From NCBI GenBank assembly GCA_030248215.1, contig JASANG010001367.1, positions 62,001 through 126,000 on the forward strand: a stretch of 64,000 bases of DNA, written 5' to 3'. Positions 1 to 26,323 of this stretch are shown here, one piece after another; position 1 is the stretch's first letter, and each line of letters starts with the position of its first letter. This DNA is from Enoplolaimus lenunculus. Lineage: Eukaryota; Nematoda; Enoplea; Enoplida; Thoracostomopsidae. Both the position numbers and the translations under genes were made by a program. The notes below the pieces were generated by a model. That model was not told the origin of the DNA, did not search any database, and saw only the letters and a program-made list of their open reading frames with translations.

Positions 1-74
1 TGTTATTATGCATGTTTTTCGAAATTGTAGCTGTTGGATTAGGACAGAAACGAAAAATGTCAAATATTTCCGGT

Positions 75-266
75 GTGTATTCTCAAATATGTGTAGTACC
101 GATCACCAGTTAGTGATAGGTCTTGTAACTTTCGAACAAGTGAATGATGAGTTTCGAAATTCAAGACATTTTTCTCGTTTGATTTGTCCTGAAATTGCAA
201 ATGTTTGAGAGTTTGAAAAACTATCGCTAACTGGCAGGCACTATACGCATTTGTGAATATGGACCC
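75..266. repeat. Dispersed inverted-repeat element, family E, copy 1
   Basis: Ends resemble each other in inverted orientation (TATTCTCAAATATGTGTAG against a tail of GCATTTGTGAATATGGACC). Related copies are at 20632-20837 and 48119-48283. Non-coding, MITE-like. Confidence 0.55.
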
Positions 267-692
267 AGGTCGTGATAACCACACCCTTCACACCCTTCAT
301 ATTGGGTACTCTCCTGCTTTCTCTTTGGTATTGTTTAGGTTTAAGGCTAAGTTTTCAGGCAGTTCCGGAGCAGGCAGGGGGGCTTCCAACAAATTCCAGG
401 GTGGGGGCACCAAACTCGCGAGTGAAGCGAGCGAGAAGCCAGACCGTTTTAAAACTTAAGCATTTTTTGTTTCAACCGGTTAGGGTGGGAACCATTTTAG
501 GGGTGTGCCCCCCAAATGGGGATATGGGGTGGTTCTTCCGGCCCTGGTTTCAGGGTTAAAGCTTAAACTTTTCACTACCGAACGTTGACACCGGGTCCGA
601 ACGTTGGTCCGAAAGTTATAATAAACTTATAGCCAGTTGCGATTCTAACTCTTTCCATTGGAGAACTATAGGGACAATTGTGAAGATTAATA

Positions 693-893
693 CACTGCAA
701 AAAACTATGAGTCAAATTGGCTCTCTCCGAAATAGGCTTTTTTGGACTACACAAACTGAGTCAAGTTCGACTCACCCGAGTCGCTCAGTGAGTCGAATTT
801 GACTCTGGCGGAGTCGAATTTGACTCAGTTTTGTGTTGTCCCGAAAAACCTATTTCGGACGGAGTCAATTTGATTCTCCATTTTTTTGCAGTG
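693..893. repeat. Palindromic MITE, family B, TA-flanked
   Basis: Terminal inverted repeats CACTGCAAAAA / TTTTTTGCAGTG are flanked by TA on both sides, suggesting a TA target duplication as made by Tc1/mariner-type transposases. The interior is built from repeated GAGTC...GACTC blocks and the arms mirror each other over most of the length. Confidence 0.85.
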
Positions 894-1097
894 TACTTTC
901 GTGTAAACTGATGCTCAAAAGCATAATCGTACATTGTCCTCTTTCTCCGATGTTTGGTTGAGTTTCAAAATACTTGGCTATTCAAAAAATACTAGTACTA
1001 CGTGCGGAAAATTCTTTTTATCGTAAAATACACTAGCAAACACATTTATATATATTGACAGAATAAAATTAAGATACATTATATGAAAACATTGCCC

Positions 1098-1217
1098 CAT
1101 GTATAGGAACAGTCATCACAGACCCTAAGCATAAGCGTGAACCTTAACCTTAGCCAAAGCCTAAGCAAAAAACTCCCCAAGGTTTACGCCTTTGCTCGCA
1201 TCTGGTTCTGTAACATG
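1098..1217. repeat. MITE family A, degenerate copy
   Basis: CATGTATAGGAACAG at the left, CTGTAACATGGGC at the right, and CCTAAGC words inside. Shorter and more diverged than other family A copies. Confidence 0.55.
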
Positions 1218-3310
1218 GGCTAAACCATTAAAATAGTAAAACCACCTAGATTGTTCTATATAACAAACACACAGATACAAATGCTAACAGAAACTGTGTT
1301 CCAAATCAACTTACATGTTCATTCCGTCGGCCTAAATGAAGCCTACACAGGCAGGTAACCAGCTCACCTTCCTAGTGGAAGGCTATATATTTTTCAGGAT
1401 AGTCATACAATGGCTTTCGATGACTTAATGTACAAGCAAGGTTGAAAATTTTGTACAGGGGGAAATATTTCAGGGTGGTACGTATCATTATTAAACTTGA
1501 AAACTACAACGAACTATATTTGGTTAATAAAAGAATGCCAGAAGATTTTACTCTGACAACTTTGTAACTTCTGATTAGTTGATTAATCAACTCAGAGAGA
1601 GAATTAAAATTACTGAAGCTTAAGCTTATTGTATTTCAGTCCCGCGGAATAACGTTCCACCCGTGATCTTTTACGTTAGCCAAAAGTTGAAGTTCAACTC
1701 GTTACAGACTATTAAAAGACGTATATTTTGAACGGATTTTCAGGACCAAAAATTGCCGGGAGGCGAGAGAACTAAAAACACGCAAGCATTTTTTAAAATA
1801 CACGAACTATAATTAGCGTTTTACAATAATAATTTCAGTTTGCAGGCACTTTTTATAGCTTTGTTCAATCAAAACTAGCCAATTCAAGCAAACGACGCTG
1901 TTTTAATTGTCTTCGTCATATCATTTGTCTATTCCACTGCTTTTTCAACTGAAACAATAAAAATAAAATATTATTTAAAAGAAGATAATAATGGCTGAGT
2001 TTCTGAAATCTTACTTTAATATATATTTTCTTAAGTTATACTTAAGTAAATATCTATTAAAGTCATCGCTTTATATTGATCAGGCATCATTTTATGCCCC
2101 ATTTACACGTGCAAATTTTTGCAGCAAGAAAGCGCAGCTGCAACTTGTACGAAATGCTTGCAGCAGTAAGTATTTTCAAAAGACCGTTCCGATAAAACCA
2201 ATCAAACTGCAGGTGCACGAAATTCAAGTGACTTGCAACTGCGTTCACAGATGCGAATTAAATAAAATAGTTCGAATTCCAGTGAATAATTTGCAGCTGC
2301 AAGAACTTCAAAAAGGTGCTTTGTGAGCAAACTGGCGCGTGCATGTTGGATGTGCAAGGTTTCATTGCAATAACTTGCACGTGTGAATACGGCTTTTAGT
2401 CTACAATGTTAATTAAACCAAGGTTAATATGTCTGAACTGTTAATTTGTAATATATCAAATAAGTTTTTCGAAATGCAACCAATATAACAGTATGGACTG
2501 GACTCACAAGATACCTTAGTGCTTTATGATTTTTGAATTTGCATTGCATTGGGTAGAGAATGCTAGTTTACGAATTAGTATTAGTGGATAGCTTTACAAA
2601 CGGTTAAAACGACTACAGCGGTGTGGTTTAGATATCAATTGTCCCTAATTGTAGTGCACAAATAACTCCAGATCCAAATAAAGTTGAGTTCGCTGCTTTA
2701 AAGCATACTTAAGTTTTGAAAGAGCATTCTTAAGTATAACCTTTTCATCGCTCAAGCTTTTGGTACCTACAAGGCAAAACGTTTAATTCAATGGATTGTT
2801 GCAATACTGGATATGTATCAATAACGAAGGGCAGCGGAGCGTGGGTTAAAAATAAATAACAGTCCGTAACCAAATAACAGGGGGTACCCTCTGGAGAGGC
2901 CAAATAAATATTAGTCCCCCCTCTTATTCGGGTCACTACAGTAATACTGAGTGAATCATTACATTGTTTGTATGGATGGTGTCAGGGTGTATATAAACCG
3001 GATATTCCTTTCCGTTTCCGGCAAAAATCGGGTAGGTTTTGAGGTTCGTTTGCTTTATAGAAATACCGGATATTCCGTAACTTTTATACTCAAAATTAAT
3101 TGTAAATCAGGTATTGTGCATTTTTTACTGCAGATATGCTGCAACAGTTCTATGTGAAATAAAAATGGCAAAATTTTTCAAATTTTTAAAAATTTCGGAT
3201 GCATTCGATATTTCTTCTTGAAAATTTCAAAAACCTCGGTGAATATTGGCACGATGCCTCAATTGTGTTGGCAGAAAAATAAAAAATAAAACATCTTTGA
3301 AACTTTGGCC

Positions 3311-3504
3311 CATGTAGAACAGGGGCGGAACAGTATTATACCTAAGCATATTCCTAAGCATACGCCTAAACACAAGCCCAAGCCTAACCGTAAGCATGAG
3401 CACATTCCTAAGCCTAAGCCTAAGCCAAACAAAAAATTAATCTAAACTTAAGCTTACTCTTTTCTAGTTTCACAGAAAAACGTTCCGCTCCTGATCTTTA
3501 CATG
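3311..3504 (+). repeat. MITE family A, full copy
   Basis: Ends CATGTAGAACAGGGGCGGAA and GTTCCGCTCCTGATCTTTAC-ATG are inverted repeats. The interior has GCATATTCCTAAG and repeated CCTAAG hexamers, then AGCTTACTCTTTTCTAG and ACAGAAAAACG. Confidence 0.88.
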
Positions 3505-3831
3505 GATAGAAACTTTTATGCTTTAATATCCGTTTTCTTATTTCGTTATTTTGATTACTACTCGTTTCCGTTGTTGTTTGTAAACTTATGGCTAACTAAC
3601 TGTAGGTATAATAGTTGTTACTGACATCTAAGCTTCCCTTCAAATGTTTTGCTGTCTCCTAGTTTGTACTCGAAAATCGGATATTTTTGCTATCAATATT
3701 TTTCAGTCAAAAGACAAACGAAATATTTCCAAAGAAAACATAAGGTACAAGTAGCAAAACACTACACAGTCGTTTAATTTTTTGTTTAAACTTCTATTTT
3801 AAACACTTTTCAGTTCCACCTTGCTTTTAGG

Positions 3832-4027
3832 GTTGCGCTATACTTTTGTTCATGTCCAGTGCCGTCCGTCACCCGTCCGGCTCCGTCCGTCACTCGTCCG
3901 GCGCCGTCCATCACTGTGCGGTATCGTACGCAAATAACTCACGTATATACGATGTCGTGTAGTGGCGGACGGCGCCGTGCGGGTGACGACGTTGACGAAT
4001 GGCGCAGTACGACAAGTATAGCGCAAC
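3832..4027. repeat. MITE family D (GTTGCGC ends)
   Basis: Ends GTTGCGCTATACTT and AAGTATAGCGCAAC are exact inverted repeats. The interior is GC-rich with CCGTCCGTCAC direct repeats. The open frames here are by-products of that repeat structure. Confidence 0.82.
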
Positions 4028-4152
4028 ATTTAACCCATTTCCTGCACATCTAAAATCTACAGTATCAAACTGCGCAAACGAGTACATGAAGCTGGTATGT
4101 TTTTTATCATTGAAAATAGATTTCAGTGGAAATTGCATTTATTTCATGGGCG

Positions 4153-4315
4153 CATGCAAAGATCAGGGGAGGAAGGTGTTTCTACGCGAGACGGCGATAT
4201 AGTAAGCTTAAGCTTTAACATATTTTGCTGAATAGGCACAAGCTTACTCTTAAAGCTTATGCTTAATATACTACTGTTGGGCCCTACTGGTCCCCTCCTG
4301 TTCTATACTTTGGCC
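4153..4315 (-). repeat. MITE family A, reverse-orientation copy
   Basis: Left end CATGCAAAGATCAGGGGAGG and right end TCCCCTCCTGTTCTATACTT, with AGTAAGCTTAAGCTTTA inside: family A read in reverse. Confidence 0.75.
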
Positions 4316-4462
4316 GATAGGTTCGAAAATCAATCGCATTGTTTTAGTAGTTTTAGCACTTCGACTACATATAGAAATTTACACCTACAGCCAGTATAAC
4401 AAATTTCAGCTCGACGGTGGAAATAGGTATTCATTGTTCAAGCAAGTAATATTAATAGCAGG

Positions 4463-4821
4463 CAGGACGCAACCGGAGGTGAAAAATACTGGAGCCGAAG
4501 TCAGAGGACAACAAAACTTGCCGCAGCCGGAGGTGAAGCGAAATTAGGCAGTTAAAATGTTTAATTTGTTAGTTTTAGTATTAAATATCTGCAATGTGTT
4601 GTGAAATCGTTTGGTTTTACGTTTATTTTTGAAAAAACTCGGCATTTTTTTCTTAAGATTGTGCCAAAAGTTAAAACGAAATGCGCCAAACAAATAAATT
4701 ATTTTACAAAAGTATGCAAAAATTTCACTGCCGAAACTGTCGGAAACTCCGGTAAAAATTTTACCCGAGCAGGAGGTTGATTTTCTACCGGAACTGGAGG
4801 CAAACCTCCGGTTGTACCCTG
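4463..4821. repeat. Element of the CCGGAGGT / CAGGG...CCCTG group
   Basis: Left CAGGACGCAACCGGAGGTG, right CCTCCGGTTGTACCCTG. The interior (CGGCATTTTT...AAAAGTTAAAACGAAATGCG) matches sequence at 59320-59400 and 63805-63960. No clear target duplication. Confidence 0.7.
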
Positions 4822-5371
4822 AAGGGTAGTTAGTAAAGAAGCTAAGCAACACCACCACTGCAATACAAGGAAGACTTTCACAGCAATTTCGCTCGATAGT
4901 GAACGTTAACGTTTATGTAGAGTTCTTTTCATAGCTGGGGCAAACTAAAAGCGTTTCGTCCCTGTTACAATAGCAGGTAACATTTTGGCTGCACGTTGAT
5001 CCGCTTATCAAATTAAAAAATTTGAACTTTCTACTATGACACTGATGACTATTCACGGTTACCGTTAGTGCAATATCATGATATCCGAAATATATATTGT
5101 CTGTCATGCGCTCCAAAATGTCCGTAAAGTTGTGGTAAACGAACCTGAGTGTCCTATAAAATGTCATGATATATACCAAAATTCCAAATGAGTTATTCAC
5201 ATTTCGCCGTTATATCAGTTGTTTATGTGGTGTTCACTTATAACTGGGGGCAAACTGAAACAAAGTTCTGTCCCTAGTACAATAGCGGGTAAACATTTTG
5301 CCTGCACGTTGATTCGCGATCAAATTAAACAAAATTGACTTCTTTGCTATCCTGTGATGTGACACTTACTC

Positions 5372-5547
5372 CACTGCAAAAATGGTGAGTCAATTTGACT
5401 TTCTTCGAAATAGGCTTAAGAAGACTACATAAACTGAATCAAACTGTTCTCGGTCAGGTAATTTAGCTCTGGCGGGGTCTAATTTGACAGTTTGTGCCGT
5501 TCCGTAGAGCCTATTCCGGAGAGTCGGACTCACCATTTTCTGTACTG
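5372..5547. repeat. Diverged copy of palindromic MITE family B
   Basis: Begins CACTGCAAAAATGGTGAGTC and contains the same order of blocks (GAAATAGGCTT, GACTACA, AACTGA, CTCTGGCGG, GCCTATTCCGG) as the element at 693-893, ending near CACCATTTTCTGTACTG. Confidence 0.75.
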
Positions 5548-7081
5548 TTTGTACTGCAATAATACTGGCCATAGTTTTTAGTATTTCACAAATCTAATCA
5601 TTCTATTTAGGGATTTATGTTGAAAGGATTCTGTGCACCCTGTTAGTATTCACACAACACATGTTTTATTGTTTACAATCATCACTCACAATGTTAAGAA
5701 ACAAATATATATAGGTAGGTATGTAGGTACGTAATGAAGAAGCTATTCCGCTACAGGGACCCGAATAAGAAGCGGATGTAATAAGAGTCCAGAGTCTCTA
5801 CTTTATGTCAGAAAAAAATAGAAGTCTTTTTCCCAAATTAGAGTCTGTAAACGAATAAATTCCTAATTACTCGATGAACGTCAATTACCTAATTACCTTA
5901 TTAGATTGTATAAATGCTCCCTGGACCAAACTGAGTTCAGTACAGAATTTATTACTACAGCTATTTTCGTCACAAACTGCCATCCGGTCATTTCCTGCTA
6001 CGAGTAGGTTTCAATTCTAATTGAAATTATTTCAACTGAAACGAACGAAATATAACACAAACCCATCACCAAATGCTTGCTATGGTTAAAAATACAAGAA
6101 TATAGCCACAGTACGTTTAGAGGGTGAACCCCTTAGGATTTCAATCCCGTGGTTTTTGAATGTTTTTCATGCGGTAATACAAGAACCCGCCTCCTTCAAA
6201 ATTGGTTCCCTTAAACCCTTACTACGCCCATATACAGCGTAGGACAAAACCCAATTTTTCCCATTAATTAATTTAGACCCAAAATCAAGCTATAAGTTGT
6301 CATAGAACTTAAACGCATATTTTTACACTCGTTAACTTGAGTTACTTATCTATCAACAAAGCGATTAGCAATATTCGCTACAGAGGTGTTAATATGTAAA
6401 GCAAATGAAGCATAAAATACGAAATGTATGCTCAGAGAATAGAAATTATAAAGGCAAATCATACAGTAAATAATTACGAAAACAAACAAACTTACGTAAT
6501 ATTTTCTCAAAAAATAAACTTCCCAAATTTGCACTGAGTTCCTAATTACTCAAAAATTAATCACCAAAGTTACACAATACAATTGAATAAAATTTAACCT
6601 ATTGAAAAAACACTAAAAATAGAACCTTCAAGCAAACTTTGGGTTAAACCAGACTACCACCATGGCGAACCCATAATTTTAGACCAGGCAAAGTTATTTG
6701 CTACCAGATAAAGCTCGAAGACATAGGCATATACGCCACAAATTCGGTGTTACAAACAATACCAGCATTTGAAACATTTCAAACTATCAGGTAAGGGCAA
6801 CACATAGCAACACCTGTTACACTGTCTCAAGTTTTACTCGAAAAAGCTTTGTAAAATAGGCAACTCTGTACAAAAATCTCGAAAATCAATACACCACCGC
6901 GCCCGAGCAAAATTAATTGAAAAAAAAAACTTAATTTTAGGCCCTCAAATTTTTCAATTGAGCGTTGATTATGAACATTGCGACAATTATACCTATTTAA
7001 CTATTTCTCATTTGTTAATAATGAACGCAGTATTTTAACGGCATCTCCATGAACTCCGCGTATATATATATGCCATACCTA

Positions 7082-7302
7082 CACTGTAAATTTTAGTGAG
7101 TTGATTTTAACTCAGAATGAGTTGAATCACACAGTTTGAGTTAGGACAATCAGAACTCACAATTTTGAGTCGATTCGTTTCATTCTGAGTTAATAACCCA
7201 GAGTCAACTTAACTCAGAGTAAGTTAATGTTTACTGATATTACTGCAGAAATAACCAACTCGCTAGCTGAATTGATCAATCAACTCATTGGAATTTACAG
7301 TG
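7082..7302. repeat. TA-flanked MITE, family C (CACTGTAAATT ends)
   Basis: Terminal inverted repeats CACTGTAAATT / AATTTACAGTG flanked by TA. The interior is rich in GAGTTGA/TCAACTC words. The ends resemble those of family B (CACTG), so the two may share a transposase. A partial copy lies at 7645-7735. Confidence 0.82.
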
Positions 7303-7644
7303 TATATATTTACGCCCCTCTAGAATAACCAATTAACAAATTAACCAATCAAATTAAAAAACCAATTACAATCGGTGTCAACATGTTATTTAAATTATGT
7401 CACAGAACAGTGGTATGGTTGCACAATTAGCTTGCACATTTAAGACAAATGAACAACATAAGAAATTTACCTAAACATGATTACGTACGTCCAAATCTAA
7501 ACGAATCAAAATCAATCTTTGACAAGATAAATCTAAGAATACTCACCGTTTCCGAAGGAAAACACGCTTTAATTAAGTCAATTCCTAACGCAATTGTGGA
7601 CAGGAAAAATACGAAAATTTGATCGCACTACACAATAATAAATA

Positions 7645-7735
7645 CCAGTGAATTGATTTTAATTCACAATGAGTTGAATCACTGAGTGTGAATTAAGTCT
7701 TTCAGAACTCAGAATAATGAATTCTTTGGAAATAT
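7645..7735. repeat. Partial copy of MITE family C
   Basis: Contains AGTGAATTGATTTTAATTCA and GAGTTGAATCACTGAGTGTG, matching the left part of the element at 7082-7302; the right half is missing or diverged. Confidence 0.6.
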
Positions 7736-8845
7736 TTTGTCAGAAAATAACAAAGCGTGCGGTGTATGCGTAATGGGTCAGCTTTCAAAACTAATTAATT
7801 GTTCCAAAGACAAAACGAACTGACAAAGCCAGACTGAACTTTAGGATGGGTTATCCCCCAGTTTTTGCGATTTTGTCCACAACACAACAAACACCCCCTG
7901 CAAAATTTAATGATACATATACAAAAAAACCAAAAAAACAGAAATACAATAACTTAATAATTAATTAAGTGAAACCAAAGCAAACAAAGCTAACAAACAT
8001 ACGTATTTTTCCACTGGAATGATGTTCATACGTAGGAATGGGTTAAAGTTTTCAACTCTTCAACTCATATTTTAAGAATCCAGCCGAGACGATCCATGTT
8101 CGGCTCAAGCATTCACAAATGCGCCCCAAATGAAAACTTTTCTTAGCATTCATGAACTTACCGTCGTATAACTTAAATTGTTTGTTTGTCAAAATATAAA
8201 TATTTATAAAACTTTTCATCAAAACCACTACTTAACGTGTAAATAAAACTGAGTCAGAGTGCAAACACCCGTTTACGATATATACTTGAATACAACAATA
8301 TATTTCAACAAAAATCTTCAGCTATACACTGAATATATGTCAAAAATAGTTTTGATTTCATGTCATTTGACTACAAGTTACGCTTTAAATTTACCACCTT
8401 CCGCGCATGCAAGGTACCCGGAACCGCAACATAACACCAACGATCGGTTTGCAAAAATTGCCACAAAAACTCCTACCAGGTGGGTAAATTACCGGTTACA
8501 CTCAACAGCTTAGCACCAGTAAAACGTTGGCTTTAGCAAGCAGGACGTACAGCAATTTAGCGCAATTCTTTTTTTTTTACTTCATTGAACTGAAGTAGGT
8601 ATAGTCTATTATCAAGGCAATCTAGCGCGCTTGAAATCAAAATTACCAATCGAAGCGAAAAGCCGGGTAGCATGTCTCTTCAGAAGAAACGGAAGCATTA
8701 GTCACACAGTGTGACATTGAAAATTTAGTTAAAAACCACAGACACCAACAACTCGATCAGATCGTTCCGTTAAGTATTTCAAACTGTAACCCAAACATAT
8801 TATGCTGATTCACTAAATGTTGTCGCGGCTTGATTTGCCGTCAGG

Positions 8846-9359
8846 GTTGCGCAACGCTTGTTTACCGTTCGGCGCCGAGCGTCATAAACAAAATTGTATT
8901 TTAAAAAAATCAAGGATCGACCGGATATTAATTTTACCGGATACCGGAACCTGAGCCGGATAGTGAATTTTGTACCGAAACCGGATGTTAACCGGATATT
9001 GGATCTAAATTTGTACTCTGTTTGAAGTATTTGAGTCGCGTAAAAATATGTATTTATGGATTTAAGATTAATTTTGGTTTGGATTTTTCATTCCATGTTA
9101 GTGTCCATTCATGAATTGCTTGGAATTGCAGTCGCTTCAAAATATCTAGTATTTTGACGTACAGAAACTGTTTTTATTATGATATTTGGAACCGCAACCA
9201 CAAACATCCGGTACCCGGTAGGTTTATACCGGATACCGGAACCGGATACGGATGTCGGATTTTGCCGGATATTAAACTGGAACCTGATATCTGGTCGATC
9301 CCTGACCTAAATATATTTGTATTATGACGCGTAGCGCTGTGCGGCGAGCATAGCGCAAC
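8846..9359. repeat. MITE family D copy split by another element
   Basis: GTTGCGCAACGCTTG at the left and GCATAGCGCAAC at the right, with GGCGCCGAGCGTCATAA mirrored by TTATGACGCGTAGCGCTG-type sequence. The two halves are separated by the element at 8911-9304. Confidence 0.75.
8911..9304. repeat. Inverted-repeat element inserted in the family D copy
   Basis: Ends CAAGGATCGACCGGATATTA and GATATCTGGTCGATCCCTG are inverted repeats. Many GATACCGGA/CCGGATA words lie inside. A clear target duplication was not seen. Confidence 0.75.
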
Positions 9360-10152
9360 ACGTAATGTAACAATCTGTGAAACTAAAGATGACACCTCGC
9401 CAATGTTTACCGTAAAACTGTAATTTGTCGGTAAAAATCAATAATTATGTCAGCCAAAATCAGAAAGTAAAGGTCAGATAAGTACGTGAGTTGTATTTTC
9501 CTGCTAAATTTTAGCAACCTCTTTTCTTTGTTTTTTGGAGCACTCCAAACGCCAGTAACCAACATCGCGTTAAGACAATATTATACTATTAGTAGTTTGC
9601 ATATTATTCAAAGCACACATACACATGTACCTTTTACGCAGTTGCAATGCTATCGGTTCAGACTCTGCAAACCCAAGTATTATCATACTGAACGAAAAAA
9701 AAACATTAATAACCGGTGGTAATCGTAGCAACTTTAATTTGAATATAAAATATTATCAGAAAAACTTAAGCCGTTGTTTTTGCGAAGTTATAATTTAAAC
9801 AACAAAAGCAATCAAAAAAACGTTCCCCCAGGACCATCTTTCGAATGTACCAGAAAAACATAACAATATATAAACTACAATATTGGAACATACAAAAAAT
9901 ATAACAAAAGATAACCAACTGCCTGCAATAATACCATATCACATGAATACAACATTGTCGCCCATTCGCATAAAACAGTAAAAAAGGTTGAAGAAACCTT
10001 GAAACTTTCACAGCACACCTGTCCAATCGAGAAGCACCCACCACAACAAACATACCGATCCAATCCCTAAACCGCCGTTAGTTATCCACCCACAAGCTTA
10101 GTATTTTAGCTATCCACTCAACAGTTTAGTAATTTTCCTATCTACCGACGGG

Positions 10153-24093
<13,941 letters not shown>

Positions 24094-24112
24094 GGCTGGA
24101 AAGGGGCTGTTG
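24094..24112 (-). promoter_or_regulatory. Acceptor-like site two bases before the SERCA start codon
   Basis: On the minus strand a pyrimidine-rich stretch ending CCCCTTTCCAG lies directly before CC-ATG. It could be the acceptor of a 5'-UTR intron or a spliced-leader trans-splicing site, which many tunicate mRNAs use close to the start codon. No upstream exon was recognised. The role is inference. Confidence 0.45.
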
Positions 24113-25037
24113 TACTGTTTTAGTTCAAGTTAAATAGCATCAAACACAGCTGCTATTCAGCTATACGTACTCCAACAATTTGCTGGCTTGCTTCCAAAAC
24201 AGGCCGTTTACTTTCAACCAATCAACTCAATAATGTCCACAACTATCACGAGAACCGTGGGAAAATCGCCAAAACAAAATATAGTCAATTTTGAACGTAA
24301 TCCAGTACCTTGGGGGTCCAGACAGGCACAACGCCAGAAATATGTGACACTGCTAACGCAACAAAAATAAATATATTAATGCTTAATATATAAAACTATG
24401 AATAATACACGATTAAGAAGTAGCCAGTGATTGCAAATTCAACTGCGGTTTAATTCAATGAAGCAATTAACTATTAAAATAAATGGTTTTCGTCAGAACA
24501 TTATTTGTTATATAAGATCTGAAACATACGTACTATACAATATATACGTATATAGCTACTTAATATATATCCATAAGTCAATAGTCCAATTATGGGGGGA
24601 TAACGGGTTTAACGTTCCAATAATTTTGACACCAAGTATTTTCACTACAGCCAAAACAATAGCAATGCTGCAAACTCTACGCATATGGCATGTTTGCAGC
24701 AATAATTTTTATTAGGATATCGGGCGAACCATACAGTGATACATGCTGTTATATTTGGTAGGCTCCGGATATTGTATAATTGCCATTTCAACAAAAAGTA
24801 ATACATAAACAGCTATGCTAATTACTATTTGCTTCGTAAACATTTTTTAATAGTTTTGTTCCTACAAGGGTTTCAGCGTAAGCTGTAGTTTCTGGTTCGT
24901 TTTTTCTACCATTTCAATTACAAAACGCTGCGATATCATGTTTTTGGTCATAAATAACAGCTTAATACGTATAGATCTGTACTGTATCATGATTTTCAGC
25001 GAGAAAAATCAGGCAATATACAACACCGGAACTAGAT

Positions 25038-25298
25038 GTGACGGGTTATCGAATTATATATAAAAAGGGTACAATTTCATTCGAGTTGATCAATTTTTCG
25101 CTGCACAGTTGCTGTACGGTCCAGTTTGCCAATCGTTATCCATCTATAAATGTGGACCGACAATTTCAGTCGATTTCTTACAAACTAACTGATATTGAGA
25201 CAACGATTGGCAAGCTGAACCGCACAACTGTGCAGCTAAAAATTGATCAACTAAAATGAAATTGTACCCTTTTTATATATAATCCGCTAGCCGGTCAC
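25038..25298. repeat. Long inverted-repeat MITE, family H
   Basis: GTGACGGGTTATCGAATTAT at the left and AATCCGCTAGCCGGTCAC at the right; the arms (AAAAGGGTACAATTTCATT, GAGTTGATCAATTTTT, GCACAGTTG) mirror each other. A partial direct copy of the left arm follows at 25305-25460. Confidence 0.85.
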
Positions 25299-25304
25299 AT
25301 TATG

Positions 25305-25460
25305 TACAAAAAGCGTACAATTTCATTCGAGTTGATCAATGTTTAGCTGCACAGTTGCTGTACGGTCCAGTTTGCCAATCGTTATCCATCTATAAATGTA
25401 CACCGACAATTTTAGTCCATTTCCTACCAACTGACTGATACTGAGGCAGCGATGGCTAAC
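25305..25460 (+). repeat. Partial copy of family H left arm
   Basis: GTACAATTTCATTCGAGTTG, GCTGCACAGTTGCTGTACGG and GTTATCCATCTATAAATGT repeat the left half of the element at 25038-25298 in direct orientation. Confidence 0.85.
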
Positions 25461-25560
25461 AAAGCGTGCGCAGACTACAGAGGTCTATTACACTAATTAC
25501 TACATATTCTTAATTTCTACTTCACACCAGTTTTAGAATTTTTTTCACTAAATTTGCATC

Positions 25561-25706
25561 CAGGGTGCAAAGCAGAAATGGATTATACCGGAATCGTAAT
25601 CTGAATGGAAACAACAAATTTATACCGGAATTCTAATCGGAAACAGAATCGGAACTCGTTTTGACTCGGAATTCTAATCGAAATTGGAATTCCGGTTGCA
25701 CATTGA
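25561..25706. repeat. Short CAGGGTGCAA-ended element
   Basis: CAGGGTGCAAAGCAG at the left, AATTCCGGTTGCACATTG at the right, with GGAATC/GAATTC words. A likely relative of family F; target duplication not evident. Confidence 0.55.
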
Positions 25707-26216
25707 CACTTACACTGTAAGAATATTTGACCTAAACCTCCGAAAAAACTGCAAAATCGAAAAACATTCACACAGCTTGTCACACTTTTTTTCCGTGACC
25801 TCAAAGTGCTAAAAACGCGGACACACCGACTGACGCAAATTAATAACCGCTGATATTTACGTTAACCCCGATACAGTTACCCTGAACGCTAAAAAAACCT
25901 CAACGCAGGGTTTTGCTCAAAACCTCCTGGGACACCCGTTGGTTCAACCTAACGTTTATTTTTCGTTACCCACAGTTGCACTAATACACACATACGCATA
26001 TAAAGGCCAAATTTGGAAATCGCAACCCAATCGTAACCTGGGCGCTTGTTAGCCTTTCAAGGACTACCAAATCATATATTTTTCATACCAAAAATGCAAT
26101 ACACAAATATATAAACGGGCATACGCATCTACTTTTCAATATTTCAGACTGCATAATCGCACATACACATTATTTCACATTACGTAAATATATATTATAT
26201 ATTATTCATATTATTC

Positions 26217-26323
<107 letters not shown>

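Larger units (their letters stand above)
1..10152. other. Intergenic region before SERCA 3' end, rich in MITEs
   Basis: No gene recognised. It holds the MITE copies listed separately (75-266, 693-893, 1098-1217, 3311-3504, 3832-4027, 4153-4315, 4463-4821, 5372-5547, 7082-7302, 8846-9359). The stretch 9700-10152 is probably SERCA 3' UTR; the open frame at 9766-10053 on the minus strand has no family features. No clear AATAAA was seen there. 1220-3300 and 5560-7080 are AT-rich sequence without recognised features. Confidence 0.6.

Noticed and set aside
3859-4138. Overlapping open frames with PSVTRPAPSVTRP-type repeats
   Set aside because: They arise from CCGTCCGTCAC repeats inside a MITE with GTTGCGC ends.
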